Positions 6,030-15,166 of a stretch of DNA of 17,943 nt are shown piece after piece. The stretch covers positions 1 through 17,943 of the forward strand of contig JAAAJB010000668.1 of assembly GCA_016098155.1 (NCBI GenBank). The letters are read 5' to 3'. Position 1 is the first letter of the stretch. Every line of letters starts with the position of its first letter. The notes below the pieces were generated by a model. It made no database searches. It was not told the origin of the DNA and saw only the letters and a list, made by a program, of their open reading frames with translations. Source of the DNA: Actinomortierella ambigua (lineage: Eukaryota; Mortierellomycota; Mortierellomycetes; Mortierellales; Mortierellaceae). The translations under genes were made by a program, and so were the position numbers.

Positions 6030-9000
6030 TTACAAATCCATGTCCATCTCCATGGATGCATCGACTGCAGGCGTATCTAACGACTGGAGCATCTCTTGCG
6101 GCTGCAGTGCTTGTGGCTGATGGCTGACGCCACCCGTTGCCCAATGGGCGCTCGCAGGCACGGGCATCTTCTCGACTTGGCTGTCGTCGACAATCAGGCC
6201 TTGACCGAACCGATCTGCTGTTGCGACCTTTTGTTGCTGTTGTTGCTGAAGCAGAAGGGTTCGCATCACCGTGTGCCGGAACTTGCAGTCGGGGCGGGTA
6301 CATCCAGCATTGAACTTGCAGATCGGCATCAGCACTTGAGAAGTGGCTGTGGTGGCCGTAGTAGCAGTCGTCGCCGTCGTTGCCGTACCATTCGCTCCAG
6401 CGGCGGCAGCGCCCGCCGCTGCTCCTGGTCCTCCTGCCACCATGCCACCACCATTCATACCGCTGCCGCCATCCTGATCCATGGCGTTACCGTTGCTGGC
6501 TACATCTCGAGGGTGGGTAAAGTGACAGTCGGGACGTGTGCAGTTGTTGCTGAACCGACAGGGGATAGGCAACCGGGTAATCGCAGGCTTGACGGTGTCC
6601 ATGGCTGTATCTTTCGCCGCCAGAGACTCACTAAAATATTGAGAGAAAAAAAAGGGGGGGACTATGGTTAGACACTTTAAAACAAAAGTGGCTTGTAAAG
6701 CACATGATGAACAAAAAAAAATCACTTACCCATATGATGGATGATAGAATGGACAGTTGGGCTTGGTACAGTTGGGGTAGAAGCGGCACTGTTGCTGAGA
6801 CTGGTCGGCAATGCGAGCAGCAGCAGGGTGGCGGAACGCACAGCCAGGCCGAGTGCACGCCAGTCCAAACTTGCAGTCCTCTGTTGCACGTGCTGCAGCA
6901 AACGCTCCATTCGCCGATGACGACGAGCCCAGTGCCCGCAGCGCACGGAGCCCAGTCTCATCACCATTGGCGGCAGCTGCAGCAGCCGTGTCCTCAAACA
7001 CACTGTGGACTTCCTGTGACGGGTTGGAGGATCGCATGCGCCGTGCTGCTGCCAGTTGATCTGCCGTGGGCTCCGCCAGCGGATGGACGAATAAGCAGGT
7101 ATCGGCACTGTTGGGGCAGTTGGGGTAGGCTTGGCACAGCTCCTTGGGGTGCCAGAATCGACAGTGTTCGCCCGATTGACAGTTTGGCCAAAATTTGCAT
7201 CGAACTTGCTTCGCAGTGTGGTCCGCAATCGACTGACGGGTCAGTTCTGCCTCGGCCAACAGCATGCGCTCGGGGTCTTTGGACCATGATTTAGGGTGTC
7301 TGGGCAGGTCCTCGCCATCAAAGTACTCTGGGTCCTGGTTGTTATTGTTGCTGTTGCCGTGGTGGTGGTGGTCGCGCCGGCGGCCAAGTCGGCTCTCGAT
7401 ACTCCGCAGGGCACTGCGGTCGCCTTCCTCTTGTGTTTTTGGGGTGCGTCCTCCTGCTCCTCCTCCTGCTCCTGCTCCTACTGCTGCTCCTCCTCCTCGG
7501 CGCGAACGGCGATTCTCGCCATCAGAGTCGTGGCGCGAGTCTTGCCGAGTGCCTAGTCGCTCCTCGATGGACCGACCCCCTCGTCGGCCGCTGCTATCAC
7601 GTGGGGTGCCAAGTCGGTCATTAATGTTCCGCTGCTGATCCTGACGCCGCTCTTCGCTTGTCCGGCGGAATCGGATCCGATCCTCACGCTCCTCTGCCAG
7701 ACCCCGGGTCGTCAGACCACCTTCCAGACGCGAGCTCGGGCGTACAGGACTCATGCTCCGGTCTCGCATCTCACGATCTCTGCGAGTGTCATGTCGGCTT
7801 GAGTAGTCATCGTCTGTCAATATCAGGATGAAATGTGGTAAGGCGACTATGAGCATTAAAGATAAAAATTCGAGTGCAAAAGAAAAAAAAACATAACACA
7901 CACAAAAAGGAGAGATGGTAGATGAGACCTACACTTTCGCGATGGCGGGGGCCTGGATGTAGCAGGTTCGGCTCTGGAGACGCTGCTGATGGCTGTCTGG
8001 AGCAAACGGGAGGGTCGAGCCTCGCGCTGGGATCGCTTTTCGTGTTTCTCCTCATCCATTGAGCTCGAATCTACATGCGGTTAAGCATAAAAATGACAGC
8101 GATAAGCTCCCTGCACACAAAACGAACAATCAATCGTACAAAGGTCTCAATGTCTTGGTCCGTTGCTTTTTTTACCTTGTACATCGTCGAATGAGATTTG
8201 TTCTACTGGCGGTTCCTGAGGTGGTAGCTGCTGTGGTAGCTGCTGTGCCACATGCTGAGGCTCCTGTGTGGGTTGCGGCTGTGCCTGAATTAGTGGTGCA
8301 GCAGCGGCCTGGTTGGAAATTGCATCCATGCGATCGAAGAGCCAGGTTGCAAAGTCGACGGCTATAATAAAATACAACGAGTCGAAAGTTAGCGCACACG
8401 TTTGAGGGAGGGATGGGAGGCGAGTATATGTCAGTCTCAACTGCATGGGGAAATTGCGCTGATACGAAACACTTACAGTGTTCAGGCAAGACTACAGAGA
8501 GCGGAGGGAAGAGGTGAGCGGAGGGAAAAAAAGACATATGAGCGGATGGACTTCCTCGCAGCAAACGTTCGCAATCAGAAACATCGACGGAGAACACAAC
8601 AGCATGCGATGCTGGTGGGCTTGACAGGACCACGTTGGACTCCGTGCAACGAGGTCGCACGGAGGCGCTGCGTCGCGTGGATGGTTTCGCAGAAATAATA
8701 AAAAGTGCATCAACGTGGGTCGCTTGACATCCCCGCCAGTCGTCGACATCCCTGTGCCTCAAACCAGTTGCTTACTCTCGGCCAACTCGGCGGTGATCTC
8801 GTCCTTGGACTTTCCGTTTGCAATCATGACGACGATGAAGTTGGCAAGAACTTCGTCTATTCGTGGGTTGTCGGTGAAATGAAAGGATCGTTAGTCTCTT
8901 GCCAAGGATAGCTGTGGGAAGGACACTGCTTAGCGCAAAGTCAGGGCACATACTGTCAGTCCATCCATATTCGTTCAATTTCTCGAGCACCAGAGCCTGT

Positions 9001-9164
9001 ATGTTTGGGAAAGCAAGAAAGCCGCGGAAGAGGGGGTCAGTCAGGCATTTGATGTCCATTAAGCAACAGCGAGTGGCAATAACACGGCACATTCGTCCAG
9101 CGGCAGATATGAAGCATACATTCAGCTCTGCTGCCAAGGGTGAGTCCATTGTAAGCTTGAGCAT
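6030..9164 (-). CDS. NAB2: Nab2/ZC3H14-type nuclear poly(A)-RNA-binding protein, eight exons
   Basis: The exons in order are 9164-9120, 8996-8954, 8856-8776, 8491-8477, 8361-8176, 8070-7933, 7813-6730 and 6630-6030. All have GT-AG introns of 97-284 nt with matching phases, giving 730 residues. Residues 6-75 match the N-terminal PWI-like domain of Nab2/ZC3H14 (LNEYGWTDNEVLANFIVVMI, then SKDEITAELAEILPEHSVDF), which in yeast contacts the nuclear pore basket. A Gln/Pro linker follows, then an Arg/Ser/Asp/Gly-rich region with three IxxRLGxxxD motifs (233, 252, 308). Six CCCH fingers lie at about 375, 396, 483, 512, 555 and 635 (C-x5-C-x4-6-C-x3-H). Such fingers bind poly(A) and control tail length and export. 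Yeast Nab2 has seven and human ZC3H14 five. An alternative start at 9149 has better context (A at -3, G at +4) and gives 725 residues; an in-frame ATG also lies at 9248. Expected in the nucleus. Confidence 0.9.
8477..8491 (-). other. NAB2: 15-nt microexon of the Nab2-like gene
   Basis: On the minus strand, CTGTAG precedes TCTTGCCTGAACACT and GTAAGT follows. With one base from each neighbour it encodes Ile-Leu-Pro-Glu-His-Ser, bridging AELAE (exon 3) and VDFATWLF (exon 5) in the conserved N-terminal helix bundle. Without it the frame is kept, since 15 is divisible by 3, and five residues are lost. Confidence 0.8.
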
Positions 9165-9262
9165 GCCGTTGGTCGTCAGTTGTGGAGTGAGGATGAGGGA
9201 GAGGGGCGAAAGTGGGATTTCATGCCATGAACTTTGCTTTGGCCACATTCGAAGGCGCAAGG

Positions 9263-9277
9263 GGTGACGTCACCAAT
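9263..9277. promoter_or_regulatory. Perfect CRE palindrome GGTGACGTCACC joined to CCAAT
   Basis: GGTGACGTCACC (9263-9274) is a perfect 12-bp palindrome containing the full ATF/CREB site TGACGTCA. The last two bases begin CCAAT (9273-9277), the HAP/NF-Y box. It lies about 100 bases upstream of the Nab2-like start and about 490 upstream of the first C1-THF synthase ATG. Binding by bZIP factors is known for this sequence; use here is inferred. Confidence 0.55.
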
Positions 9278-9397
9278 TTTTTTTTTTTGCGGTCAGGCAC
9301 GGAGAGACAAGAGTAAGAGAGCTCGCAGACACACATGTCAGGCAGTGGTAGTCTGTACTTTTGTACAGTGAAGTATCATATGTTGGTAGACCCTGAG

Positions 9398-9438
9398 TGG
9401 TGGTGGTGGTGGTGGGTGGTGATGGTGGTGGTAGGTAG
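9398..9438. repeat. TGG-rich simple repeat
   Basis: (TGG)n with interruptions, followed by GTAGGTAGGGGGG. The plus strand is G-rich enough for G-quadruplex formation. Confidence 0.75.
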
Positions 9439-9480
9439 GGGGGCACACGCTACCACTGCTTTGGGCACACACGTTTGTCA

Positions 9481-9486
9481 TGACTC
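9481..9486 (+). promoter_or_regulatory. TGACTC element, candidate Gcn4/Bas1-type site
   Basis: TGACTC is the core bound by Gcn4-type bZIP factors and by Bas1, which control one-carbon and purine genes including ADE3 in yeast. It lies 283 bases upstream of the first C1-THF synthase ATG. A single hexamer can occur by chance. Confidence 0.3.
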
Positions 9487-9597
9487 TTTATTGCCCACAT
9501 ACTCCGCATACCAAGAGACAAGACAGACAGACACACACGCAACAATAATGCGGGGCAGATTGGACAGGAAATTTTAGGTCAAACTTCGTGTTTACTT

Positions 9598-9716
9598 CCC
9601 CCCCCCCCCCCCCCGCCGTCGAGCCCGCCCCCCCTTCCCCCCCCGCGCTCTACACACACACACACACACACACAACACTCACTCACTCACTCACTCACTC
9701 TCACACTCACTCACTC
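9598..9716. repeat. Compound low-complexity tract: C17, C-rich, (CA)n, (ACTC)n
   Basis: A 17-base C run (9598-9614) is followed by three further C runs of 3, 7 and 8. Next come about 11 CA units (9652-9674) and roughly nine ACTC units (9676-9716), ending 48 bases before the upstream ATG. The C runs are compatible with an i-motif, or a G-quadruplex on the other strand. Length calls in such tracts are error-prone. Confidence 0.85.
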
Positions 9717-9763
9717 TAAAAAGAAGAAAAAGCAAAAAACTCATTCAGTGAACAGAAGGCTGC

Positions 9764-10180
9764 ATGAGGGCTCGTCCGAGTATTTGTTCTTTTTCCACCA
9801 ACCCGTCCTCTCTTTTCTTTTCTTCCTTCTTCTCCACTGCCACGTTCGCCGCCTCTCTTTCCCCACCACCACCCTCCCTCCAAGTGTCTGTGTCTGCCAC
9901 CTCGCGACTGACCCGATCCGCTCTCAAGTCGATTCCGGTTGCCCGTGCATTCTCGCTGCATCATTCCCACCTTATTCCCACCACCACTACCACCTCACGC
10001 CACTCTGGTTCCCGCTTGACCTCGGCCTGTGCTCGGATTGCTCTGCCTGCTGGTCAATTGCTTTCCTCCCGTTCTTCTCTTTCTCTGTATCCACGCAGCC
10101 TCGTCCACCCTCGCTGTAGCACGCTCTCTGGACTCGTCCCTACCTCGACCTTTACTTCCTCTTCCTCTTCCTATTCAACC
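9764..10180 (+). other. In-frame N-terminal extension of C1-THF synthase, possible mitochondrial presequence
   Basis: From an ATG at 9764 the frame stays open for 139 codons into the Met at 10181. An in-frame TGA (9749-9751) lies just upstream, so this is the first possible AUG. The 139 residues contain no Asp or Glu, are rich in Ser, Arg, Leu and Thr, and include RLTRSALKSIPVARAFS, which could form a basic amphipathic helix. That is the make-up of a mitochondrial targeting peptide. The first AUG has poor context (T at -3, A at +4) and the second is strong (A at -3, G at +4), which would allow leaky scanning and two forms. Against this, the DNA is CT-rich, which by itself depletes acidic codons and stops. 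Confidence 0.5.
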
Positions 10181-13100
10181 ATGGCCAAGATCATTGATGG
10201 AAAGGCAATTGCCCAGTAAGTCTATATAGTCTCTGTCTTTCTCTCTCTCTCCCTTTATCACTTTTGGCTGCTTCTTCCCAGGAACAGATGCACTGATCAG
10301 ATGGATCACCACGTCATTTTGTTTTCTTTCAATATTAGATCGCTCCGCGACAGCGTCAAGGTGCAGATTGAGGACATGCGCAAAGTGTCGCCCACCTTCA
10401 CCCCCAAGCTGTCGATCATCCAAGTCGGCGACCGCGAAGACTCGAGCGTCTATGTCAACATGAAGCGCAAGGCTGCCAAAGAGGTATGAATGAATGATGG
10501 ATCCCATGTCTCTCTCACGGTCTGTCTGTCTGTCAGTCTCGCTGAATAGCGTTGAGCCAAAACAAGGTGTCGAGCACAGAGAAGGGGGATCGTGTGAAAA
10601 TTGCTAGGGCAACATGTACGACAGATTGTTGTCTGTGAGGATACACATTTGAGCCTTTTTGTCGTGCTGGGACGCCCAACTAGTCCAAACCCCCCTCCTC
10701 CTCACCCCTTCTCGCCTTCTCCCCTCCTTCCTCGCCTTTGCGTCGACATCACCTCATTTTTTGGGCGATCTACCCCGACTTGATACCGCCATCTCTTCCC
10801 CCGCCCCCGGTCATTGTTGCGAGTCTCTCACCCCTTCTCCTGCGTGTCTCCTGGATGAAGGAGACTGAACGCCCACTGTGGGACTCCCGAGTCAACGACG
10901 CAGAAAAAAAAAGAATGAAAGAAGTGCCTGAATTTGCTACTAACCGTTCCCATATCTCGCTTGTGTCCTTCCTCCCTTGTTTTTTTTCTTTGTCCCTAAC
11001 TTGCGCCTCTGAATGGGTCCTTGTCTCCTGGAATTTTTTCTTTTCACTTGTCTAAATCTCTGACCTCCTGGGATTCCGTTCCCATCTATCGCAACGACAC
11101 GCGTGATTCATAACAAAATGAACGCCCCCTCCCCCGCCTCGACAACTGTGTTTATCGGCACGATCGCATAGGTTGGCATGGACTTTGAGCTCTTCCACCT
11201 CCCGACTTCCATTACTCAGTTTGAGCTTGTGGACAAAGTTCACCAGCTCAACAATGACCCCAAGGTCCATGGTATCCTTGTTCAACTGCCTCTGCCTGAT
11301 CATCTCGACGACCGTGAGGTCACCGAGGCTATTGATCCCAAAAAGGATGTCGATGGGTAAGTACCACTGATGACGGCCGAACAATCACTGCTGGTGCCTA
11401 TGCACGAGTTGTCACTGTACTGATATTCTCATTTATGTCCCGTCCCTTAGTTTCCATGCCATCAACATTGGCCACCTCTCGAAGCGTGCTTCCGAGCCTG
11501 CCTTTATCCCCTGTACACCCAAGGGCATCATTGAGCTCATCAAATCTACTGGTGTTTCCATGTCTGGAAAGAAGGCTGTCGTTGTTGGCCGCAGCGATAT
11601 TGTGGTATGTTTTCTCACACACATATATATAGACGCCCTCTCCTCGCAATGAGCTGGGTTGGAGTAGGCGAGCATTGCTATGCATACTAGGTCATTTACC
11701 ATATTGTGCACACATTCCTCTTGATGCTATCTAGGGCACTCCCGTAGCCAGTCTCTTGACCAAGAACAATTGCACTGTCACCATCTGCCACTCAAAGACC
11801 GTCAACCTGCCTCAGATTGTCAAGACTGCCGAGATTCTCGTTGTTGCTATTGGCAGCCCCGAGTTTGTCAAGGGCGAATGGGTCAAGGATGGCGCTGTTG
11901 TGATCGATGTTGGTACGAATGCCGTTGAAGACAAGACCAAGAAGTCGGGCTTCCGCCTTGTTGGAGATGTTGAGTATGCAGAGGCTGCCAAGGTTGCTAG
12001 CCATATCACACCTGTCCCAGGCGGTGTTGGTCCCATGACTGTTGGTATGTTGGTCGAGAACACCTTCCTTTCAGCTCTTCGTTTCTACAAGGAGTCTTTC
12101 AACCGCAAGATTGTTCCACTGCCCTTGGCCCTCAAGGAACCCGTCCCCAGCGACATTCAGATTGCTCTGCAGCAAAAGCCAAAGCCCATCAAGTACATTG
12201 CCCAGGAACTTGGACTTCTTGCAAATGAGGTATGTTGTCAAACTGGTTTGCTCTATGGCGAAACTTTAGATACGATAACTTTTTTTTTGCAGAGAACACT
12301 CACCATATCACGTCGCCATATCACTCGTCACCCCTTTATCTGCCTCCTCCACACTAGTTTGAGCTCTATGGCCAGTTCAAGGCCAAGGTGAGCCTGGACA
12401 CGCTTGAGCGCCTGAAGCATCGCAAGGATGGACGCTATGTTGTTGTCACGGGCATTACCCCAACACCCCTTGGTGAGGGCAAGTCGACAACCACTGTTGG
12501 ATTGGTGCAGGCTCTGGGCGCCCACTTGAACAAGATCGCCTTTGGATGTGTCCGTCAGCCCTCGCAGGGTCCCACATTCGGCATTAAGGGAGGTGCTGCC
12601 GGTGGTGGATACTCGCAGGTCATTCCCATGGACGAGTTCAACCTGCACTTGACAGGTGATATTCACGCTGTCACGGCAGCCAACAACTTGCTCGCCGCTG
12701 CTATTGATGCTCGCATGTTCCACGAGAACACGCAGACGGACAAGGCTCTCTTTAACCGCCTCTGCCCTGCTAAGAAGGGCAAGCGTACCTTTGCTCCCGT
12801 CATGCTCGGTCGTCTGAAGCGTCTGGGTATCGACAAGAGCAACCCCGAGGACCTGACGCCCGAGGAAGTCACCCGCTTTGCCCGCCTCGACATTGACGCC
12901 AAGACTATCACTTGGCAGCGTGTGATGGATACCAACGATCGCTTCCTGCGCCGTATTGAGATTGGACGTAACGACACTGAGGCTGGCCACGAGCGCATGA
13001 CTGGCTTTGACATTGCTGTCGCTTCTGAAGTCATGGCCGTCCTTGCCCTTAGCACCGATTTGAAGGACATGCGTGAGCGGTAAGTGATGAAGAGATGCAT

Positions 13101-14272
13101 CTCATTATTTTTCCTATTGGGTGATACATCGGAAACTGACCCCTACTCACTAACACGTTCCTTCATTATCCATTGCTTTGTACAAAAAAAATAGTCTTGG
13201 TCGCATGGTCGTCGCCAGCAGCAAGGGTGGCGAGCCCATTACTGCCGACGATATCGGTATTGGCGGTGCTCTCACGGTGCTGATGAAGGATGCCATCAAG
13301 CCCAACATGATGCAGACGCTGGAGGGCACACCGATTTTCGTCCACGCCGGACCCTTTGCCAATATTGCTCACGGCAACAGCTCGATCATTGCCGACCGCA
13401 TTGCGCTCAAGTTGGCCGGTATCGAGCACGGCGAGACCGAGGAAAAGATGGGTTACGTCGTGACCGAGGCCGGCTTTGGCGCCGATATCGGTATGGAGAA
13501 GTTCTTTGACATCAAGTGCCGTACCAGTGGTCTGGTTCCCGACTGCGCGGTCTTGGTGGCCACGGTCAAGGCGCTCAAGATGCACGGTGGTGGACCCGAG
13601 GTTACCCCTGGCAAGCCCCTGCCCGAGGTGTACAACACCGAGAACCTCGAGCTGCTGGAGGCCGGCTGCAGCAACCTGCGCAAGCATATCGAGAACACCA
13701 AGAAGTTTGGCATCCCTGTCGTGGTGGCGATCAACCGATTCACGTCGGATACGGACGCCGAAATGGAGCTGATCCGTCGTCTTGCACTGGAGGCCGGAGC
13801 CGACGATGCTGTGTCGTGCGAGAACTGGGCCAAGGGCGGATTGGGTGCCGTGGATCTGGGCAAGGCCGTGATTGCGGCATCAAGCAAGCCGACGCACTTC
13901 AAGTTCCTGTACGATCTCGAGGCGGACATTGAGAGCAAGATCGCGACGATCGCGCGGGAGATGTATGGAGCGGACGGTATTGAGCTGTCGGAGCTCGCCA
14001 AGGAGAAGATTGCGACGTACACGCGTCAGGGCTTTGGTCAGCTGCCGATCTGCATGGCCAAGACCCATCTGTCGCTGTCGCATGACCCGAAGCTCAAGGG
14101 CTCGCCTTCGGGCTTTACTGTCCCTATCCGGGACATCCGTGCATCCGTCGGTGCTGGCTTCCTGTATCCCTTGTGCGGTGCTATGCAGACGATGCCTGGT
14201 CTGCCTACGCGTCCTTGCTTCTACGATGTCGACATTGACTTTGAGACGGGCAACGTTGTCGGTCTTTTCTAA
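10181..14272 (+). CDS. ADE3: Trifunctional C1-tetrahydrofolate synthase, seven exons
   Basis: The exons are 10181-10215, 10339-10483, 11172-11356, 11451-11604, 11735-12229, 12358-13079 and 13195-14272, with consistent phases, encoding 937 residues (yeast Ade3 has 946). Residues 1 to about 310 are the methylene-THF dehydrogenase/methenyl-THF cyclohydrolase domain, with catalytic Tyr50 and Lys54 in [11 protein letters not shown], then [22 protein letters not shown] and [12 protein letters not shown]. From about 339 comes 10-formyl-THF synthetase, with the ATP loop TPLGEGKST (374-382), [30 protein letters not shown] and the C-terminal TRPCFYD...VVGLF. The enzyme interconverts THF one-carbon forms using NADP and ATP, feeding purine, thymidylate and methionine synthesis. 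Intron 2 is 688 nt, the others 78-130. Intron 5 sits at the domain junction. MIS1 (mitochondrial) is the other yeast paralogue; the upstream extension could let one gene serve both compartments. Confidence 0.97.
12230..12357 (+). other. Intron 5 of C1-THF synthase with two competing acceptors
   Basis: The donor is GAG|GTATGT. The frame-correct acceptor is CACTAG (12352-12357), which gives [13 protein letters not shown]. Sixty-five bases upstream lies a textbook acceptor, a T run then GCAG (AG at 12291-12292). Use of the upstream site, or retention of the intron, keeps an open frame to a stop at 12389-12391 and removes the synthetase domain. Confidence 0.7.
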
Positions 14273-14769
14273 ATTATATTCTTGGGCCTCGCCGACATTG
14301 TCTTTGGTAACTTGTTAGATAAAAAGTGATTAAATGGAGTTTTTTTTTCTTTAGTATCCGAAAAGCATTCACAAAGTGGGGATCGGCACAACGCCGTGGC
14401 ATGGGTTATGTTTGCGCGTCGATTAGTCTAGTCATGATCGGTCTTCTATCTCTTGCCAAGATGAGGATCGAAGCAACAACTGACGTTGACATTGCGTTGC
14501 AAGAAAGAGAGTAGAAGGAAACACCTCCAAGGGATCGAACTGTCGTTATACGCCAAGGCCTTGCGTAGCTCCTTTCTATCCTACTCACTTTACCAAGGAA
14601 GCGGAAGAGTAACCGGGTCTTAGCCTATTTAGAGTTATGGGAGGGTGCTTCGCCCCCCTTCATCCCGTTGGCACAGCTTTAGCACGATGCTTGGCGTTGT
14701 GTCTTGTTGTTCCAAAAGTGGCTCTGTGCTGCATTTTTTTAGGTACGCCGTGCTGATGTACCACAGTTT

Positions 14770-14845
14770 ACAAACAAACACAAACACAGATACCATAGAC
14801 AAACACAAACACACAAACATAGACAACATACAAACAAATCTCTAA
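14770..14845. repeat. AC-rich (CAAACA)n-like simple repeat
   Basis: Imperfect CAAACA/CACAAACA units run for about 75 bases, almost free of G, roughly 320 bases upstream of the oxidoreductase start. Confidence 0.7.
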
Positions 14846-15028
14846 ACGATTACTGCCGTCCATGACGCGAAGGCGGCCAGAAAGGATAAGTCGACTGCTT
14901 CAAGCAATGCTTCACACGCGCGCCGCCTCTCTTCGATTGGTACCTCATTCATCGAATGCTCGTGATTTGGAAGAGAGGATGTCCACCAGACGAAATGAAG
15001 CATCCATCTCTACCTTGGCAACGAATTG

Positions 15029-15036
15029 TATAAAAG
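15029..15036 (+). promoter_or_regulatory. TATA box of the MDR oxidoreductase gene
   Basis: TATAAAAG is a consensus TATA box 131 bases before the ATG. It is followed by a CT-rich stretch and a CAAACAAACAAACAAAAATC leader, the usual fungal layout for a strongly or inducibly expressed gene. The predicted transcript start is near 15060. Confidence 0.65.
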
Positions 15037-15166
15037 AATCCTGGTCTCCCTGTCTTTTCTCGTCTCTCATCACACACTTCTCGAACTCTCTCAAACAAAA
15101 AAAAGCTCTTTCGCTATCACACTCACTTCCTCATCTCTCACAAACAAACAAACAAAAATCATCGCA

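Larger units (their letters stand above)
9165..9763. promoter_or_regulatory. Divergent promoter region between the Nab2-like gene and C1-THF synthase gene
   Basis: About 600 bases serve both genes. They hold a CRE palindrome with an adjoining CCAAT (9263-9277), a T run, a TGG-rich tract, one TGACTC (9481-9486), a 17-base C run, a CA array and an ACTC array. No TATAAA is evident near either start. No gene is seen here. Confidence 0.6.
14273..15166. other. Intergenic region, no gene seen; AC-rich tract and promoter at its end
   Basis: The region holds the 3' UTR of the C1-THF synthase gene (no clean AATAAA near its stop; variants such as ATTAAA at about 14329), then non-coding DNA, then the oxidoreductase promoter. 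A 62-codon frame at 14326 has no homology signal. An AC-rich CAAACA-type tract lies at 14770-14845. Confidence 0.5.

Noticed and set aside
7264..7638. Plus-strand frames with Leu, Ser and Ala runs opposite the Nab2-like gene
   Set aside because: These are shadows of the Arg/Gly-rich and Asp-rich coding repeats on the minus strand, with no independent start context or splice structure.
11735..12391. Treating the open frame 11756-12391 as a separate gene
   Set aside because: It is exon 5 of C1-THF synthase read through the following intron; dehydrogenase motifs continue in phase from exon 4.
13080..13140. C/D-box snoRNA-like pattern in intron 6 of C1-THF synthase (GTGATGA near the donor, CTGA about 50 bases later)
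   Set aside because: The C-box match begins within the GTAAGT donor itself, leaving no room for a terminal stem or normal processing. The second pair of boxes is poor.
14520..14600. tRNA-like pieces on the minus strand (AGTTCGATCCC and GGAGCTAC)
   Set aside because: The acceptor ends do not pair, there is no proper anticodon arm at the right distance, and the D-arm pattern is wrong.
14770..14845. Repeated CAAACA units considered as a CRISPR-like or telomere-like array
   Set aside because: There are no spacers, the units are short and irregular, and they do not match fungal telomere repeats. It is a simple microsatellite.
15026..15166. Upstream in-frame extension of the oxidoreductase to 15026
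   Set aside because: It overlaps the TATA box and the predicted leader. The family's N-terminus begins at the Met at 15167.
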